Assembly (NCBI RefSeq): GCF_002925905.1
Contig: NZ_PRDB01000015.1
Coordinates: 62,001-126,000, forward strand
DNA from: Klebsiella michiganensis
GTDB lineage: Bacteria > Pseudomonadota > Gammaproteobacteria > Enterobacterales > Enterobacteriaceae
DNA length: 64,000 nt
Direction: 5' to 3'
Shown here: piece after piece, positions 10,912 to 20,310 of the stretch
How positions within the stretch are numbered: the stretch's first letter is position 1
Layout: the number at the start of each line of letters is the position of its first letter
Notes under the pieces: generated by a model
Seen by the model: the letters and a program-made list of their open reading frames with translations, nothing else
Told to the model about the DNA's origin: nothing
Database searches by the model: none
Position numbers and translations under genes: made by a program

Positions 10912-11460
10912 TTATTCGTACTGTACTTTGAAGGTTGCGTCAGCGTTCGCGATACCGGCAGTAGCTGCACCAGTTGCGTAGTAGCGAGCCTGGAACGGAA
11001 TGACGTTAGTGCCGTCGTTCAGGGTAGAGGCTTTGCTGAAGGTCGCGCCATCCAGTGCCAGCGGGGCGCCTGTGCTGTCGAGGATCTGTACGCCAACGTT
11101 AGTTGCGCTACCCGCTGCGGAGTTCTGCAGGGCCAGCACGGTTGTGTTGGTGCTATTAACCGCTGTGCCAGAGAAAGCAACAGACGCTTTTGTTGCAACG
11201 GTGGTGTCGCAATCATCCAGCTGGATATTGAATCCAACGGAAGAGCTGGTGCTGCCAGCGGTAGCCAGTTTTGCTGAACGTACCTGACCTAACATAACGG
11301 TTTGATCGAGAGAACCGGCATCTACCGCACAGGCTGCGTTGACCACTTCCCCTTTAAAATGCACGGTGCCGCCGTTTACGGTGGTGGTGGCAGCCAGAGC
11401 AGCGGTGGAACTCAGGGAAAGAGCTGACAGAGCAACGATAGCCAGTGTTTTGATTTTCAT
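10912..11460 (-). CDS. fimA: Type 1 major pilin FimA
   Basis: 182 aa; [23 protein letters not shown]...; first structural gene after fimS. Confidence 0.93.
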   Translation of the reverse strand: MKIKTLAIVALSALSLSSTAALAATTTVNGGTVHFKGEVVNAACAVDAGSLDQTVMLGQVRSAKLATAGSTSSSVGFNIQLDDCDTTVATKASVAFSGTAVNSTNTTVLALQNSAAGSATNVGVQILDSTGAPLALDGATFSKASTLNDGTNVIPFQARYYATGAATAGIANADATFKVQYE

Positions 11461-11590
11461 GTTGTTTTCCTTTAAACATTATCAATATTACGAACCGTTG
11501 TTGGCAGTCGTTATGCCTCCCAGGCACTCCATTTTTAGCCGATGGTCCGACTGCCGGTTCTTCAAAGTTTTTACCTGACTGATGTAACAG

Positions 11591-11905
11591 TTAGGACCAT
11601 TTTGACTCATTGAAATAAATGTCTTGTTTTATCGCTTTTCATTTTTTTAAGCGGGTTTTTAATCTGTTTTTTGTTGTTTTCTTGGTTCTTTATCGTATGT
11701 GGTGAGGTGGGGAAGGAAAACAAACAAGCTGATGATGAGAGTCGATGGAAAAGTGAATATGCTGAAACAGGAGGAGGAATACCATAAATGGTGGAGGGTA
11801 ATTTATTTATAAATCAGGTGGTTATATTTATTTTGCCAAAAAAGAACATATTTGAGTTGCAGAATGTTTCAAAACTTTTTTATCATACGGACAGTTTGGT
11901 CCTAA
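11591..11905. promoter_or_regulatory. fimS: fimS phase-variable invertible element (315 bp)
   Basis: 9-bp inverted repeats TTAGGACCA (11591-11599) and TGGTCCTAA (11897-11905) between fimE and fimA; length about that of E. coli fimS (314 bp). Confidence 0.85.
11857..11886 (+). promoter_or_regulatory. Putative fimA promoter inside fimS, pointing away from fimA (OFF orientation)
   Basis: TTGCAG, 18-bp spacer, TATCAT next to the fimE-proximal inverted repeat. Confidence 0.55.
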
Positions 11906-11958
11906 TTGACCCATTCGTTTTTCAAAAAAAAGAAAAAAATCAATAAATTAGCCACAAA

Positions 11959-12549
11959 TTATTGATTGTATAAATTTTCAGCTAATAAGTTTTTTCTCTC
12001 CCATAATCCAGCGAATCGAGCAGCGTTACTGGCGGTATATCGTACTGTGTGGCGAATGTTACGATGACCGAGATAATCCTGTATCAGGCGGGTATCCGCT
12101 CCTCTCTCTGCCAGTTCGTAACCACAGGCATGGCGTAACATATGCGGATGGGTAGGCGTAGCGGTGCCGGCAGCGATACCTGCGCTTTTAATGATGCGGT
12201 AAGCCTGTTGACGGGAAAGTCGGGTGCCGCGGCGCGAGATGAACACCGCATCGCTTTTATCTGCCCTATACCAACTGGCGCGAATCTGGCTCCAGCATTC
12301 AAGCGCGTCACGTTCATCAAAACGCAAGGGATGCACCGTGGAGAAGCCGTTCTTCAGCCGACGGATATTGATGCGTCCTTCATTGAGATCAAAATCCCGA
12401 TAATGCAAATCAAGAAGTTCACTGATGCGCATACCATGGCGAAACGCTAGCAAGATAAGGCAATAATCGCGTTCGCCGGTAGGGCCATGACGTACAGCTA
12501 ACATCATTGCCTGAACTTCTTTAGCTGTAAGAAAACGACGTCGATTCAT
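11959..12549 (-). CDS. fimE: Tyrosine recombinase FimE
   Basis: 196 aa; tyrosine recombinase catalytic motifs (HPHMLRHACGYELA, GHRNIRHTVRY); adjacent to fimS. Confidence 0.9.
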   Translation of the reverse strand: MNRRRFLTAKEVQAMMLAVRHGPTGERDYCLILLAFRHGMRISELLDLHYRDFDLNEGRINIRRLKNGFSTVHPLRFDERDALECWSQIRASWYRADKSDAVFISRRGTRLSRQQAYRIIKSAGIAAGTATPTHPHMLRHACGYELAERGADTRLIQDYLGHRNIRHTVRYTASNAARFAGLWERKNLLAENLYNQ

Positions 12550-12648
12550 AATGTATCACTCCTGATATATGCATGTGGGCGGATGTCGCGGGACAAATCA
12601 TCAGCATGCGTCAGACGCACCGCAATAAAGCCGAAAATTATCTGCGCA

Positions 12649-12779
12649 TATACCCGTCATACTTCCAGTTGCTTGTGCGTTGGCAATACTCGGCCTCCTC
12701 CTTACGCGGCCAGCGCAAGCGCTGTGCAAAACGGTTAACCGTGTTGTCCTGCAACGCGATTTATTTAGGGTATATAAAT
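12649..12779. repeat. ERIC/IRU-like palindromic element (diverged)
   Basis: Ends ATACCCGTCATACTTCCAGTTGC and TTTATTTAGGGTATA match IRU/ERIC termini. Confidence 0.75.
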
Positions 12780-13117
12780 ACGGGTTACTGAAGCTGTGAT
12801 AAGTTCAAGCTGACAAATTTGTCACCCATAATGTTTATCGATTTTTATTTGATATCACAAGAGACGCGCAGTCCCCCTGCTATCAGGTTATTAAAATTAA
12901 AGGAAAAATAATTAAATCTGATGGGTTTGAGAAATATCTTACTTAAATATTTTGCATTACAGCAAATCAGTGCGGAAAGTCATAATTATTTTGCAATGTA
13001 GTTATGTGTGTGACTGTTTTGATTTTAATAGTAACGAGTGGGTATGTGTTGGCGCTAAAGATGTATTCGCTGCGTACGGAAGGATTTCGACGCCGTAATC
13101 GGCGTCGAAGAGAAGGG

Positions 13118-13720
13118 TTATAAAATAACTCGCCTTTTTTTATCGCGGGCGCTATCCCAGATACCATAGAAACGACCGGCATTGCTGGCGGTATACCAGA
13201 CGGTATGGCGAATATTTCGATGTCCGAGATAGTCCTGAATCAGACGGGTATCAATGCCCATGTTGGCCAGAGCAAAACCACATGAGTGGCGAAGCATATG
13301 CGGATGGATTTCAATTGGCAGGCCGGCATTGCCACCTGCGACTGAGATAACATGATAAAACTGCTGCCGCGATAAAGGATTTCCTTTACGTGACAAAAAT
13401 AACCATTCGCTGTCTGCCTGCGGATAGGTTTCCCGAACAGTCAGCCAGCTTTTTAATGCCTGAATTTCTTTATTAATTAATGGGTGGGAGGTCGAGAATC
13501 CTCTTTTCAGCCGGTGGACGTAGATACATTTTGACTGAAGATCGATATCTGAGACCCGCAGACGGCAGATCTCACTGGCGCGTAGCCCGTGAATAAAGCA
13601 CAGCAACGTCAAACAGTAGTTACGTGTGGCGTGAGCTCCTGTGTTCGCTGCGGCTAACAGTGCCTCAATTTCGTTTTGCGTTAAGAAATTCCTTTTCGTA
13701 TTGCCTGTATTGCTCTTCAT
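13118..13720 (-). CDS. fimB: Tyrosine recombinase FimB
   Basis: 200 aa; paralogue of fimE, recombinase motifs HPHMLRHSCGFALA, GHRNIRHTVWY. Confidence 0.9.
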   Translation of the reverse strand: MKSNTGNTKRNFLTQNEIEALLAAANTGAHATRNYCLTLLCFIHGLRASEICRLRVSDIDLQSKCIYVHRLKRGFSTSHPLINKEIQALKSWLTVRETYPQADSEWLFLSRKGNPLSRQQFYHVISVAGGNAGLPIEIHPHMLRHSCGFALANMGIDTRLIQDYLGHRNIRHTVWYTASNAGRFYGIWDSARDKKRRVIL

Positions 13721-13782
13721 AATGTCCCTTTTATTACGCGATATGGGGCTAGCATCCAGCTAACAGTCATTTAACTAATGTA

Positions 13783-13997
13783 TACCGGTCATACTTCCAC
13801 TTGCTTGCGCATTGGCTTCTGAGTGACTCGTCGTCATCCATGATGACCTTGCCCTTACGGGCTTTCGCTCACCCCCGTTACTGACTCCAGTAACTCCCGG
13901 GGACTCGCCTTTCAGCTTCACCCCGTCGGGGTCAGCCTAAGCGCTATTCAAAACGTTTATTCACTTTGTTCAGTAATTCGAATTATTTAGGATATAT
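13783..13997. repeat. ERIC/IRU-like element with enlarged interior, upstream of fimB
   Basis: Termini TATACCGGTCATACTTCCACTTGC and TAATTCGAATTATTTAGGATATA; internal ACCCCGTCGGGGT hairpin. Confidence 0.7.
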
Positions 13998-14670
13998 ATT
14001 ATTACTCCATTTTATTGCTTGAACATGAATGTTTAGATTGGTTTTTTTCTGCGCGTGAAATCAATATTATTTCGGATAAGAATATAATGAATCTGATTTA
14101 TATCTCGGAGCAGAAAATGACGTCCAGCCAGTAAGCGTAAGAGTTGGTGGCATAAAAGAGTTGTAGCCGCTTGAGTTACGTACAATAGATATTCTTTTAT
14201 TATGCTACTTCACATGCTTCTCATGATTTATTTGTTGTATTCAATTTGCGAGGTGAATTGTATCATTTGTTATGGTGTGCTGTTTGTTTATATCCATTTT
14301 TATGATGCTGGCATGTATTTGAGTCTCAATCCCAAAAATGCCGTTGGCTTGCTTTTTGATTTATTAATTGTTGAAAAATCAATAAGTTAAATTGTTTGAT
14401 GTGAGGGTTTTCCTGGAACCAACTCAGTGCGAAGATAATATATCTTTTTTACTAAAGAGAAACTACAACACATGTTAAACAAAACTAAAAAAGCTGACTG
14501 AAGTAAACCAATTTCAACATTTAAGAGAGAGGGGGAATTACGTATAACTACGTAATGGATGAGAAGGATAGTAGAGATGTTACATGTATCAAATAGCTGT
14601 ACATAATCAAAGATTGGCATATGCATATTCACATATAAGCTTTAGCTTCGGCACAACAACGAATAACACT

Positions 14671-14695
14671 GAGTGTGAGATCTGTTCTCACACTC
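14671..14695. other. Perfect 10-bp-stem hairpin downstream of LysE-family gene
   Basis: GAGTGTGAGA tctgt TCTCACACTC. Confidence 0.6.
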
Positions 14696-14706
14696 TGGCT
14701 ATTTGG

Positions 14707-15318
14707 TTAAGTCAACTCTCCGTAAATCAGGATGGAGGCGGTCAGAATCATAATAGAGCCGGATAGCATACTAATTAAATACGCCACATGAGGGCGGGTT
14801 GTTAAAATAGCGCGTGAACAGTATCCAACGACCAGGTAAACCAGTGTGCAGGTTAACAGATGTAAACTGCTGAGTATCAGCATTTGCTGCGTAACCGACC
14901 AGCTTCCCTGGGGGTCGGTAAACTGCGGCAGGAGGGCCAGAAACAGAAGAAAGACTTTTGGATTCAGGCCGCTAATGCATAGCCCCTTAATCGCCCAGCG
15001 ATTCCAGCTGCCCGCGCTGTGCTGCTGGGTATCAGGCATCGGCGGATGGCGCAAAATAGCGATCCCCAGCCACATCAGATAGCCCGCGCCCAGCAGCGTG
15101 AGCGTCGATAGCGCCAGCGGATGATTGGCGATTAACACGCCGATTCCGGCGATGACGATCAGCGTGGCCAGCAGGTGGCCAGACATGAGTCCGGCGACGG
15201 CGGGTATCACGCGCCGTCCGTTGATCCCCGCGCTGATGGTATAGGCCCAGTCAGCGCCCGGCGTGATGATCAGCAGAAAGGAGACCAGCCAAAAGCTGGC
15301 GATAAAGCTCATTTCCAT
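14707..15318 (-). CDS. LysE/RhtB-family amino acid exporter
   Basis: ORF start trimmed to MEMSFIASFWLVSFLLIITPGADWAYTISAG; LysE family motifs. Confidence 0.85.
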   Translation of the reverse strand: MEMSFIASFWLVSFLLIITPGADWAYTISAGINGRRVIPAVAGLMSGHLLATLIVIAGIGVLIANHPLALSTLTLLGAGYLMWLGIAILRHPPMPDTQQHSAGSWNRWAIKGLCISGLNPKVFLLFLALLPQFTDPQGSWSVTQQMLILSSLHLLTCTLVYLVVGYCSRAILTTRPHVAYLISMLSGSIMILTASILIYGELT

Positions 15319-15467
15319 GGACGGCTCACCTCTGCGTGCTGACGGCAATTTCTCATCATTTTCCCTCGTTAAGCGGCGGTTATTTGAGGGAAAGAATATC
15401 GAGTTTATTGCGCAATGAGCTTTCAATGTTATGCTTTAAGGCGTTCTTCTGAGGGAAAATCTTCCAA

Positions 15468-15929
15468 ATGGATAGCATCGATCGAAAAATTCTTGCTGAG
15501 CTACAGGCTGACGGACGGCTGTCGATAACCGAGCTGGCCGAGCGGGTGAATCTCAGCCTTTCGCCCTGTCATCGACGGCTGCGGACGCTGGAGCAAGAAG
15601 GCGTGATTACCGGCTATCGGGCTAATCTGGATCCGGCCAAAATGGGCTTTAACTTTTTGGCGATCGTCTTCGCGACGCTAAAAGAGGGCGATAAGAAAGC
15701 GGTAAGCGCGTTTGAGGAGGCTGTGGAAGAGATACCGCAAATCGTGCTGGCGCAGCGCCTGTTTGGCGATCCGGACTACCTGATGCACGTGGTAACCCGC
15801 GATCTCCCGGCGTTCCAGAAACTGTATGATGACAAACTCTCGGCAATGCCCGGCGTGCAGCACCTGCGGTCGACGCTGGTGATGAAAACGGTTGTGCAGG
15901 ATCGCCCGTTTCCGCTCGGTAAGGGGTGA
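15468..15929 (+). CDS. Lrp/AsnC-family transcriptional regulator
   Basis: MDSIDRKILAELQADGRLSITELAERVNLSLSPCHRRLR; divergent to LysE gene. Confidence 0.9.
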   Translation: MDSIDRKILAELQADGRLSITELAERVNLSLSPCHRRLRTLEQEGVITGYRANLDPAKMGFNFLAIVFATLKEGDKKAVSAFEEAVEEIPQIVLAQRLFGDPDYLMHVVTRDLPAFQKLYDDKLSAMPGVQHLRSTLVMKTVVQDRPFPLGKG

Positions 15930-15936
15930 TTATGCC

Positions 15937-16279
15937 ACTCTGCGATCAGCTCCCGGGGGCGGCGCAAAGCGCCTGCCCGGGCTACAGGTTAACAGCCGTC
16001 CGCGGGCCGGTAACCCGGACAGATGCGTAAGCATCGCCTCCGGGAAATTCAGCTACTCTGCGCTCTGCTCCCCGGTCGCGGCTAACGCCTTACCGGGGCT
16101 ACGGGTTCACCGCCGTCCGCGGGCCGGTAGCCCGGACAGATGCGCAGCATCGCCTCCGGGAAATTCAGCTACTCTGCGCTCTGCTCCCCGGTCGCGGCTA
16201 ACGCCTTACCGGGGCTACGGGTTCACCGCCGTCTGCGGGCCGGTAGCCCGGACAGATGCGCAGCATCGCCTCCGGGAAA
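15937..16279. repeat. Tandem REP/BIME array A (about 116-bp period)
   Basis: Repeated CCGGTAGCCCGGACAGATGCGCAGCATCGCCTCCGGGAAATTCAGC; inverted relative to array at 17819-18118. Confidence 0.85.
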
Positions 16280-16346
16280 TAACGGTGGTGCTTCATCAAC
16301 CGCCATCCGGCAACAAGGTAAGCGCCTTATTCAAAGCGGGTGGGTA

Positions 16347-16853
16347 TTACTCTTTTTCCAGCAGGCGCATAAAAATCGTCAGCGCTTCATCAAGCTGATG
16401 GCGCTGCGCCGCTGAGAGTCCACTTAGCAGCTCCCGCTCATTCTCCACGTGACTTTCCACCGCCCTGTCGATTAACTCTCGCCCCTCTGGCGTCAGCGCG
16501 ACCAGCATGCTGCGCGCATCGTCCGGGTTTGGCAGACGGCGAATAAACCCCCGTTTTTCCAGCGCTTTCAGACGATGGGTCATGGTGCCGGAGGTGATCA
16601 TTAACGTTGAAAAGAGCTGGGTGGGCGACAGCACGAACGGTTCGCCCGCCCGCCGCAACGTCGCCAGCATATCAAACTCCCAGCGCACTAAATCATGACG
16701 AAGAAAAGCCGCTTCAATGCGCGGCTCCAGTAGCAGCGCGCAGCGTTTCAGGCGGCCAAACGGCCCCATCGGACTGCAATCGAGATCGGGACGTTCCCGT
16801 TTCCACTGTTCAAGAATGCGATCCACGGCGTCGGTCTGCGGTGATTTGTCCAT
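16347..16853 (-). CDS. MarR-family transcriptional regulator
   Basis: 168 aa; LSPTQLFSTLMITSGTMTHRLKALEKRGFIRRLPNPDDARSMLVALTPEG. Confidence 0.92.
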   Translation of the reverse strand: MDKSPQTDAVDRILEQWKRERPDLDCSPMGPFGRLKRCALLLEPRIEAAFLRHDLVRWEFDMLATLRRAGEPFVLSPTQLFSTLMITSGTMTHRLKALEKRGFIRRLPNPDDARSMLVALTPEGRELIDRAVESHVENERELLSGLSAAQRHQLDEALTIFMRLLEKE

Positions 16854-16933
16854 TAATGCTCACTTGTCTTGATATCAAGATAAATATCGATACATACTTA
16901 GGCCACAATTTACCTTGATGTGAAGATAAAATC

Positions 16934-17818
16934 ATGGCCTTTGTTTCGCGCAATTTGATGGTTGATCTGTTTTTAACCGCGCTGGCCCCCGCCATCTGGG
17001 GCAGCACCTATATTGTGACCTCGCAGTTTCTGCCGCCGGATCGGCCGTTTATCGCCGCGCTGCTGCGGGTGCTGCCGGCCGGGATCGCTCTGCTGATCTG
17101 GAGCCGCCGTTTCCCGCTGCGCGCCGAGTGGTGGAAGCTGATCGTTACCGGGATCCTGAATATCGGCGCGTTTCAGGCGCTGCTGTTTATTGCCGCTTAT
17201 CGGCTGCCGGGCGGCCTGGCGGCGGTGATAGGGGCGATCCAGCCGCTGCTGGTGATGCTGTTAGCCTGGTGCGTCGATCGTCAGCGATCGCCCTGGCTGG
17301 CGGTGCTCTCGGCATTGATGGGGATCGCGGGAATGGCGATGCTGCTGCTGTCGCCGCAAACCACGCTCGAACCGCTGGGGATCGCCGCGGCGTTTCTGGG
17401 GGCGATGAGCATGGCGCTGGGAACCTGGCTGTCGCGTCGCTGGGCGATCGCTTTGCCGGTTATCGCACTGACCGGCTGGCAGCTGCTGATTGGCGGTATC
17501 GTACTGGCACCAATTGCGTTACTGGTCGATCCGCCGCTGCATCAGGTGACGCTGACTCAGGCGGCGGGCTATCTGTGGCTGTGCGTTGCCGGGGCTATGC
17601 TGGCATACGGCCTGTGGTTTCGCGGTATCAGCCGACTTTCCCCGGTGGCGGTGTCGGCGATGAGCCTGCTGAGTCCGGTGACGGCGGTGCTATTAGGCTG
17701 GGTTTTCCTCGGGCAAAAGATCGAGGGGCTGGCGCTGGTGGGGCTGGTGATTGTGCTGTTCAGCGTGCTGTCGATTCAGCGTGCGTTATCGAATAAGAGA
17801 GCTGTAGCAGGTCGGTAA
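16934..17818 (+). CDS. EamA/DMT-family transporter
   Basis: 294 aa, 10 TM; APAIWGSTYIVTSQFLPPDRP...; divergent to MarR. Confidence 0.9.
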   Translation: MAFVSRNLMVDLFLTALAPAIWGSTYIVTSQFLPPDRPFIAALLRVLPAGIALLIWSRRFPLRAEWWKLIVTGILNIGAFQALLFIAAYRLPGGLAAVIGAIQPLLVMLLAWCVDRQRSPWLAVLSALMGIAGMAMLLLSPQTTLEPLGIAAAFLGAMSMALGTWLSRRWAIALPVIALTGWQLLIGGIVLAPIALLVDPPLHQVTLTQAAGYLWLCVAGAMLAYGLWFRGISRLSPVAVSAMSLLSPVTAVLLGWVFLGQKIEGLALVGLVIVLFSVLSIQRALSNKRAVAGR

Positions 17819-18118
17819 ATCCCGGAGGCGATGCTGCGCATCTGTCCGGGCTACCGGACCGCAGACGGCGGTGAACCTGTAGCCCGGGCAAGGCGCGTTA
17901 GGCGCCGCCCCCGGGAGCAGCGCGCAGAGTGGCTGAATTTCCCGGAGGCGATGCTGCGCATCTGTCCGGGCTACCGGCCCGCAGACGGCAATGAACCTGT
18001 AGCCCGGGCAAGGCGCGTCAGGCGCCGCCCCCGGGAGCAGCGCGCAGAGTGGCTGAATTTCCCGGAGGCGATGCTGCGCATCTGTCCGGGCTACGGCACC
18101 GCAGACGGCAGTGAACCC
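17819..18118. repeat. Tandem REP/BIME array B (120-bp period)
   Basis: CCCGGAGGCGATGCTGCGCATCTGTCCGGGCTAC at 17821, 17941 and 18061. Confidence 0.9.
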
Positions 18119-18154
18119 ACAAACCAGGCTGTGGGGGCACTGTTCGCCAGCAAC

Positions 18155-18180
18155 AAAAAAAGCCCCATCAAGGGGCTCGA
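18155..18180 (-). terminator. Intrinsic terminator
   Basis: AAAAAAAGCCCCATCAAGGGGCT (minus strand: GC stem then U-tract), downstream of the DUF1471 gene. Confidence 0.7.
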
Positions 18181-18265
18181 CATTGCTGTGTGCTTATTAT
18201 GTGGCGGGAGCCAGACCAGCCGCCGTCAGGCGACCTGTCCGGCAGCTCCCTCTGCAACCATTCGG

Positions 18266-18475
18266 TTATTTAGACAGCTCGGCGGTCATATGAACCTGGT
18301 TACCGGTATACGCTTCGGTAATGTGGTAAGACTGGCCCTGGTCTTTAGCAATGGCGGCGATTTTGGCTTCGGCGTTGTCCAGCGTATCAGCGGTTACGCT
18401 AACAGGCTGAGCGAAGCTAGCGAAAGAGACCAGAGACAGCATACCGGCAGCGGCAAGTAATTTTACGTTTTTCAT
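18266..18475 (-). CDS. DUF1471 (YdgH/BhsA/McbA-like) small periplasmic protein
   Basis: 69 aa with signal peptide; ...ITEAYTGNQVHMTAELSK. Confidence 0.85.
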   Translation of the reverse strand: MKNVKLLAAAGMLSLVSFASFAQPVSVTADTLDNAEAKIAAIAKDQGQSYHITEAYTGNQVHMTAELSK

Positions 18476-18568
18476 GGTGTTTGTCCTTTTAACTTTTATG
18501 GTGGAAAGCGTTGTTGCTTTCGATGGACTTATAATAAGTCTGCTAACTATAACGCGCGTTGCAAAAAG

Positions 18569-18584
18569 TGCGATTTAGATCACA
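18569..18584. promoter_or_regulatory. CRP-like site upstream of DUF1471 gene
   Basis: TGCGATTTAGATCACA, one mismatch to TGTGA-N6-TCACA. Confidence 0.4.
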
Positions 18585-18858
18585 CTTTTGTGACGGAATG
18601 ATGATGAATGCCTAAATTTTAATTTTTTATTTCCAATAAAAACAAACAGATGATTTATTCTGCAGCGTCTCTTTCGCCGTGGAAAACGATCTCAACAGCC
18701 GCGCAGTTTTCTCGCCTCGCGTGATTAATTATTTTTAATGTGAATGCATTGGCTGTTTTTTGAGCAAATAAAGCGGCGATATTTCGCCCGTCAACGAAGC
18801 ATTGAGCCAGGGTGAAAAGATACAGTGACCCTCACACAGATTGCGTGAGGACAATGGG

Positions 18859-19158
18859 ATGATTGCCGTACTCTTTGAAGCCGAGGTCACTCCGGCGAGT
18901 CAGGAACGTTACTTAGCGCTGGCGGCGGAGCTGAAGCCGCTGCTGAACAATATTGACGGTTTTATTGCCATTGAGCGTTTCCAAAGCCTGACCACACCGG
19001 GGAAAATTTTGTCGCTCTCCTGGTGGCGGGATGAGGAAGCGGTGCAGGCGTGGAAACGCAACCTTTGCCATCAGGCTGCGCAGAAAGAGGGGCGGGAGAG
19101 CATTTTCGCCTGTTATCACATTCGGGTGGCTCAGGTGCTGCGCGAATACCGTGCTTAA
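18859..19158 (+). CDS. Antibiotic biosynthesis monooxygenase (ABM) domain protein
   Basis: MIAVLFEAEVTPASQERYLALAAELKPLLNNIDGFIAIERFQS...LSWWRDEEAVQAWK. Confidence 0.85.
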   Translation: MIAVLFEAEVTPASQERYLALAAELKPLLNNIDGFIAIERFQSLTTPGKILSLSWWRDEEAVQAWKRNLCHQAAQKEGRESIFACYHIRVAQVLREYRA

Positions 19159-19217
19159 CCTGCCCATCCCCGGTACTCTGGCTGCTGTTTGTGGTTAGGG
19201 AAAATAAGCGAGGCCCT

Positions 19218-19931
19218 ATGTTAAAACCTGTTGAGCTAATTGAAGACGATGAGTCCCTGGCCGAAGCGATGGCGGCAGTGGCGTCGGCGATGGCGGATGC
19301 CTCGCGCCTGAAGATACTGTGCGCCTTAATGGACGGCCGGGCGTGGACGGCGACCGAGCTTTCCGCCGTCGCCGATATTTCCCCTTCGACCGCCAGCGCG
19401 CATCTTAGCCGCCTGGTCAACAGCGGTTTATTAATCTGCCTTGCCCAGGGCCGACATCGCTACTACCGCCTCGCCGGTAGCGATGTCGCCGGTTTGCTGG
19501 AGAATATGATGACCATGGCCGGCAAGCGCGCGGTAGCGCTCGCAACCAGCACGCCGGTCAATTTGCGCCTGGCGCGCACCTGTTACGATCATCTGGCCGG
19601 AGAAGTGGCGGTATCGCTGTATGATTTTCTGCAGCGTGAAGCGTGGATAACGCCTGACGGAACGGCGCTGACGCCCGCCGGGGAAGCGCACTTTGCCCGG
19701 CTGGGAGTGGTGGTGAAGCGCGGCTCCCGGCGCAAAGCCAGCTGCGGCTGTCTGGACTGGAGCGAACGACGCTTTCATCTTGGGGGCGCGGCGGGCGCGG
19801 CGCTGCTGCAGCACGGTCTGGAGAACGGCTGGTTTAGCACTACCGCGGGATTTCGCGAAGTGACGATTACGCCGGCAGGGTGGCGCGCGTTGTATCTGCA
19901 TTTTCAACTGACGAAAAAGGGAGACTGCTGA
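19218..19931 (+). CDS. ArsR-type winged-helix transcriptional regulator
   Basis: LADASRLKILCALMDG-type HTH; start trimmed to MLKPVELIEDD. Confidence 0.82.
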   Translation: MLKPVELIEDDESLAEAMAAVASAMADASRLKILCALMDGRAWTATELSAVADISPSTASAHLSRLVNSGLLICLAQGRHRYYRLAGSDVAGLLENMMTMAGKRAVALATSTPVNLRLARTCYDHLAGEVAVSLYDFLQREAWITPDGTALTPAGEAHFARLGVVVKRGSRRKASCGCLDWSERRFHLGGAAGAALLQHGLENGWFSTTAGFREVTITPAGWRALYLHFQLTKKGDC

Positions 19932-19976
19932 CGGATTAGGATTGTTCTTTCTGTAGAGAAATAACCTTTTATGCCA

Positions 19977-20253
19977 CTATACCCTTCATACTTCGAGTTG
20001 CTTATGTGTTGGCTGCGGATTACTCGGCCCATCCATGGGCCTCGCCCTCACGGGCCGTCGCAAGCGACGTTCAAATCTGCTCCTGGCAGATTTGTCGCTC
20101 ACCCCAGTCACATAGTTATCTATGCTCCCGGGGACTAATGAGAGGCTCCTGCCTCTCACCGGAGGCCAGCCTTCGGCTGGTCAAATTCGTTCCCGACGAA
20201 TTTGTCACTCCCTTGCCGCCTTTAAGCAACTCGAATTATTTAGGGTATATTGT
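19977..20253. repeat. Enlarged ERIC/IRU-like element (~275 bp) with internal hairpins, upstream of mrkA
   Basis: Termini CTATACCCTTCATACTTCGAGTTGC and GCAACTCGAATTATTTAGGGTATA; internal stems at 20072-20094, 20140-20157, 20166-20180, 20182-20204. Confidence 0.8.
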
Positions 20254-20310
20254 TATATTCCATATCGTCTTTTCCCCTTCGGTGTAAATAACAATAGCTT
20301 TGTTTCTTGC

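Noticed and set aside
11591-11905. fimS inverted repeats as IS or transposon ends
   Set aside because: No transposase inside, and the flanking genes are the cognate fim recombinases.
12649-13997. fimB/fimE as a phage or integron integrase with att sites
   Set aside because: Short (~200 aa) FimB/FimE-type recombinases next to fimA and fimS; no tRNA or integron cassette evidence.
14202-14390. 62-aa hydrophobic ORF upstream of fimB
   Set aside because: AT-rich region, no evident ribosome binding site or homology that I recognise; probably chance.
15892-16398. 168-aa ORF across the repeats after the Lrp gene
   Set aside because: Translation is the repeated REP unit (CSPVAANALPGLRVHRRPRAGSPDRC...), not a protein.
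15937-18118. Possible CRISPR array
   Set aside because: Unit length about 116-120 bp, palindromic REP content and no unique spacers; no cas genes in the window.
17831-18460. 209-aa ORF across array B
   Set aside because: Repetitive product of the 120-bp REP/BIME units.
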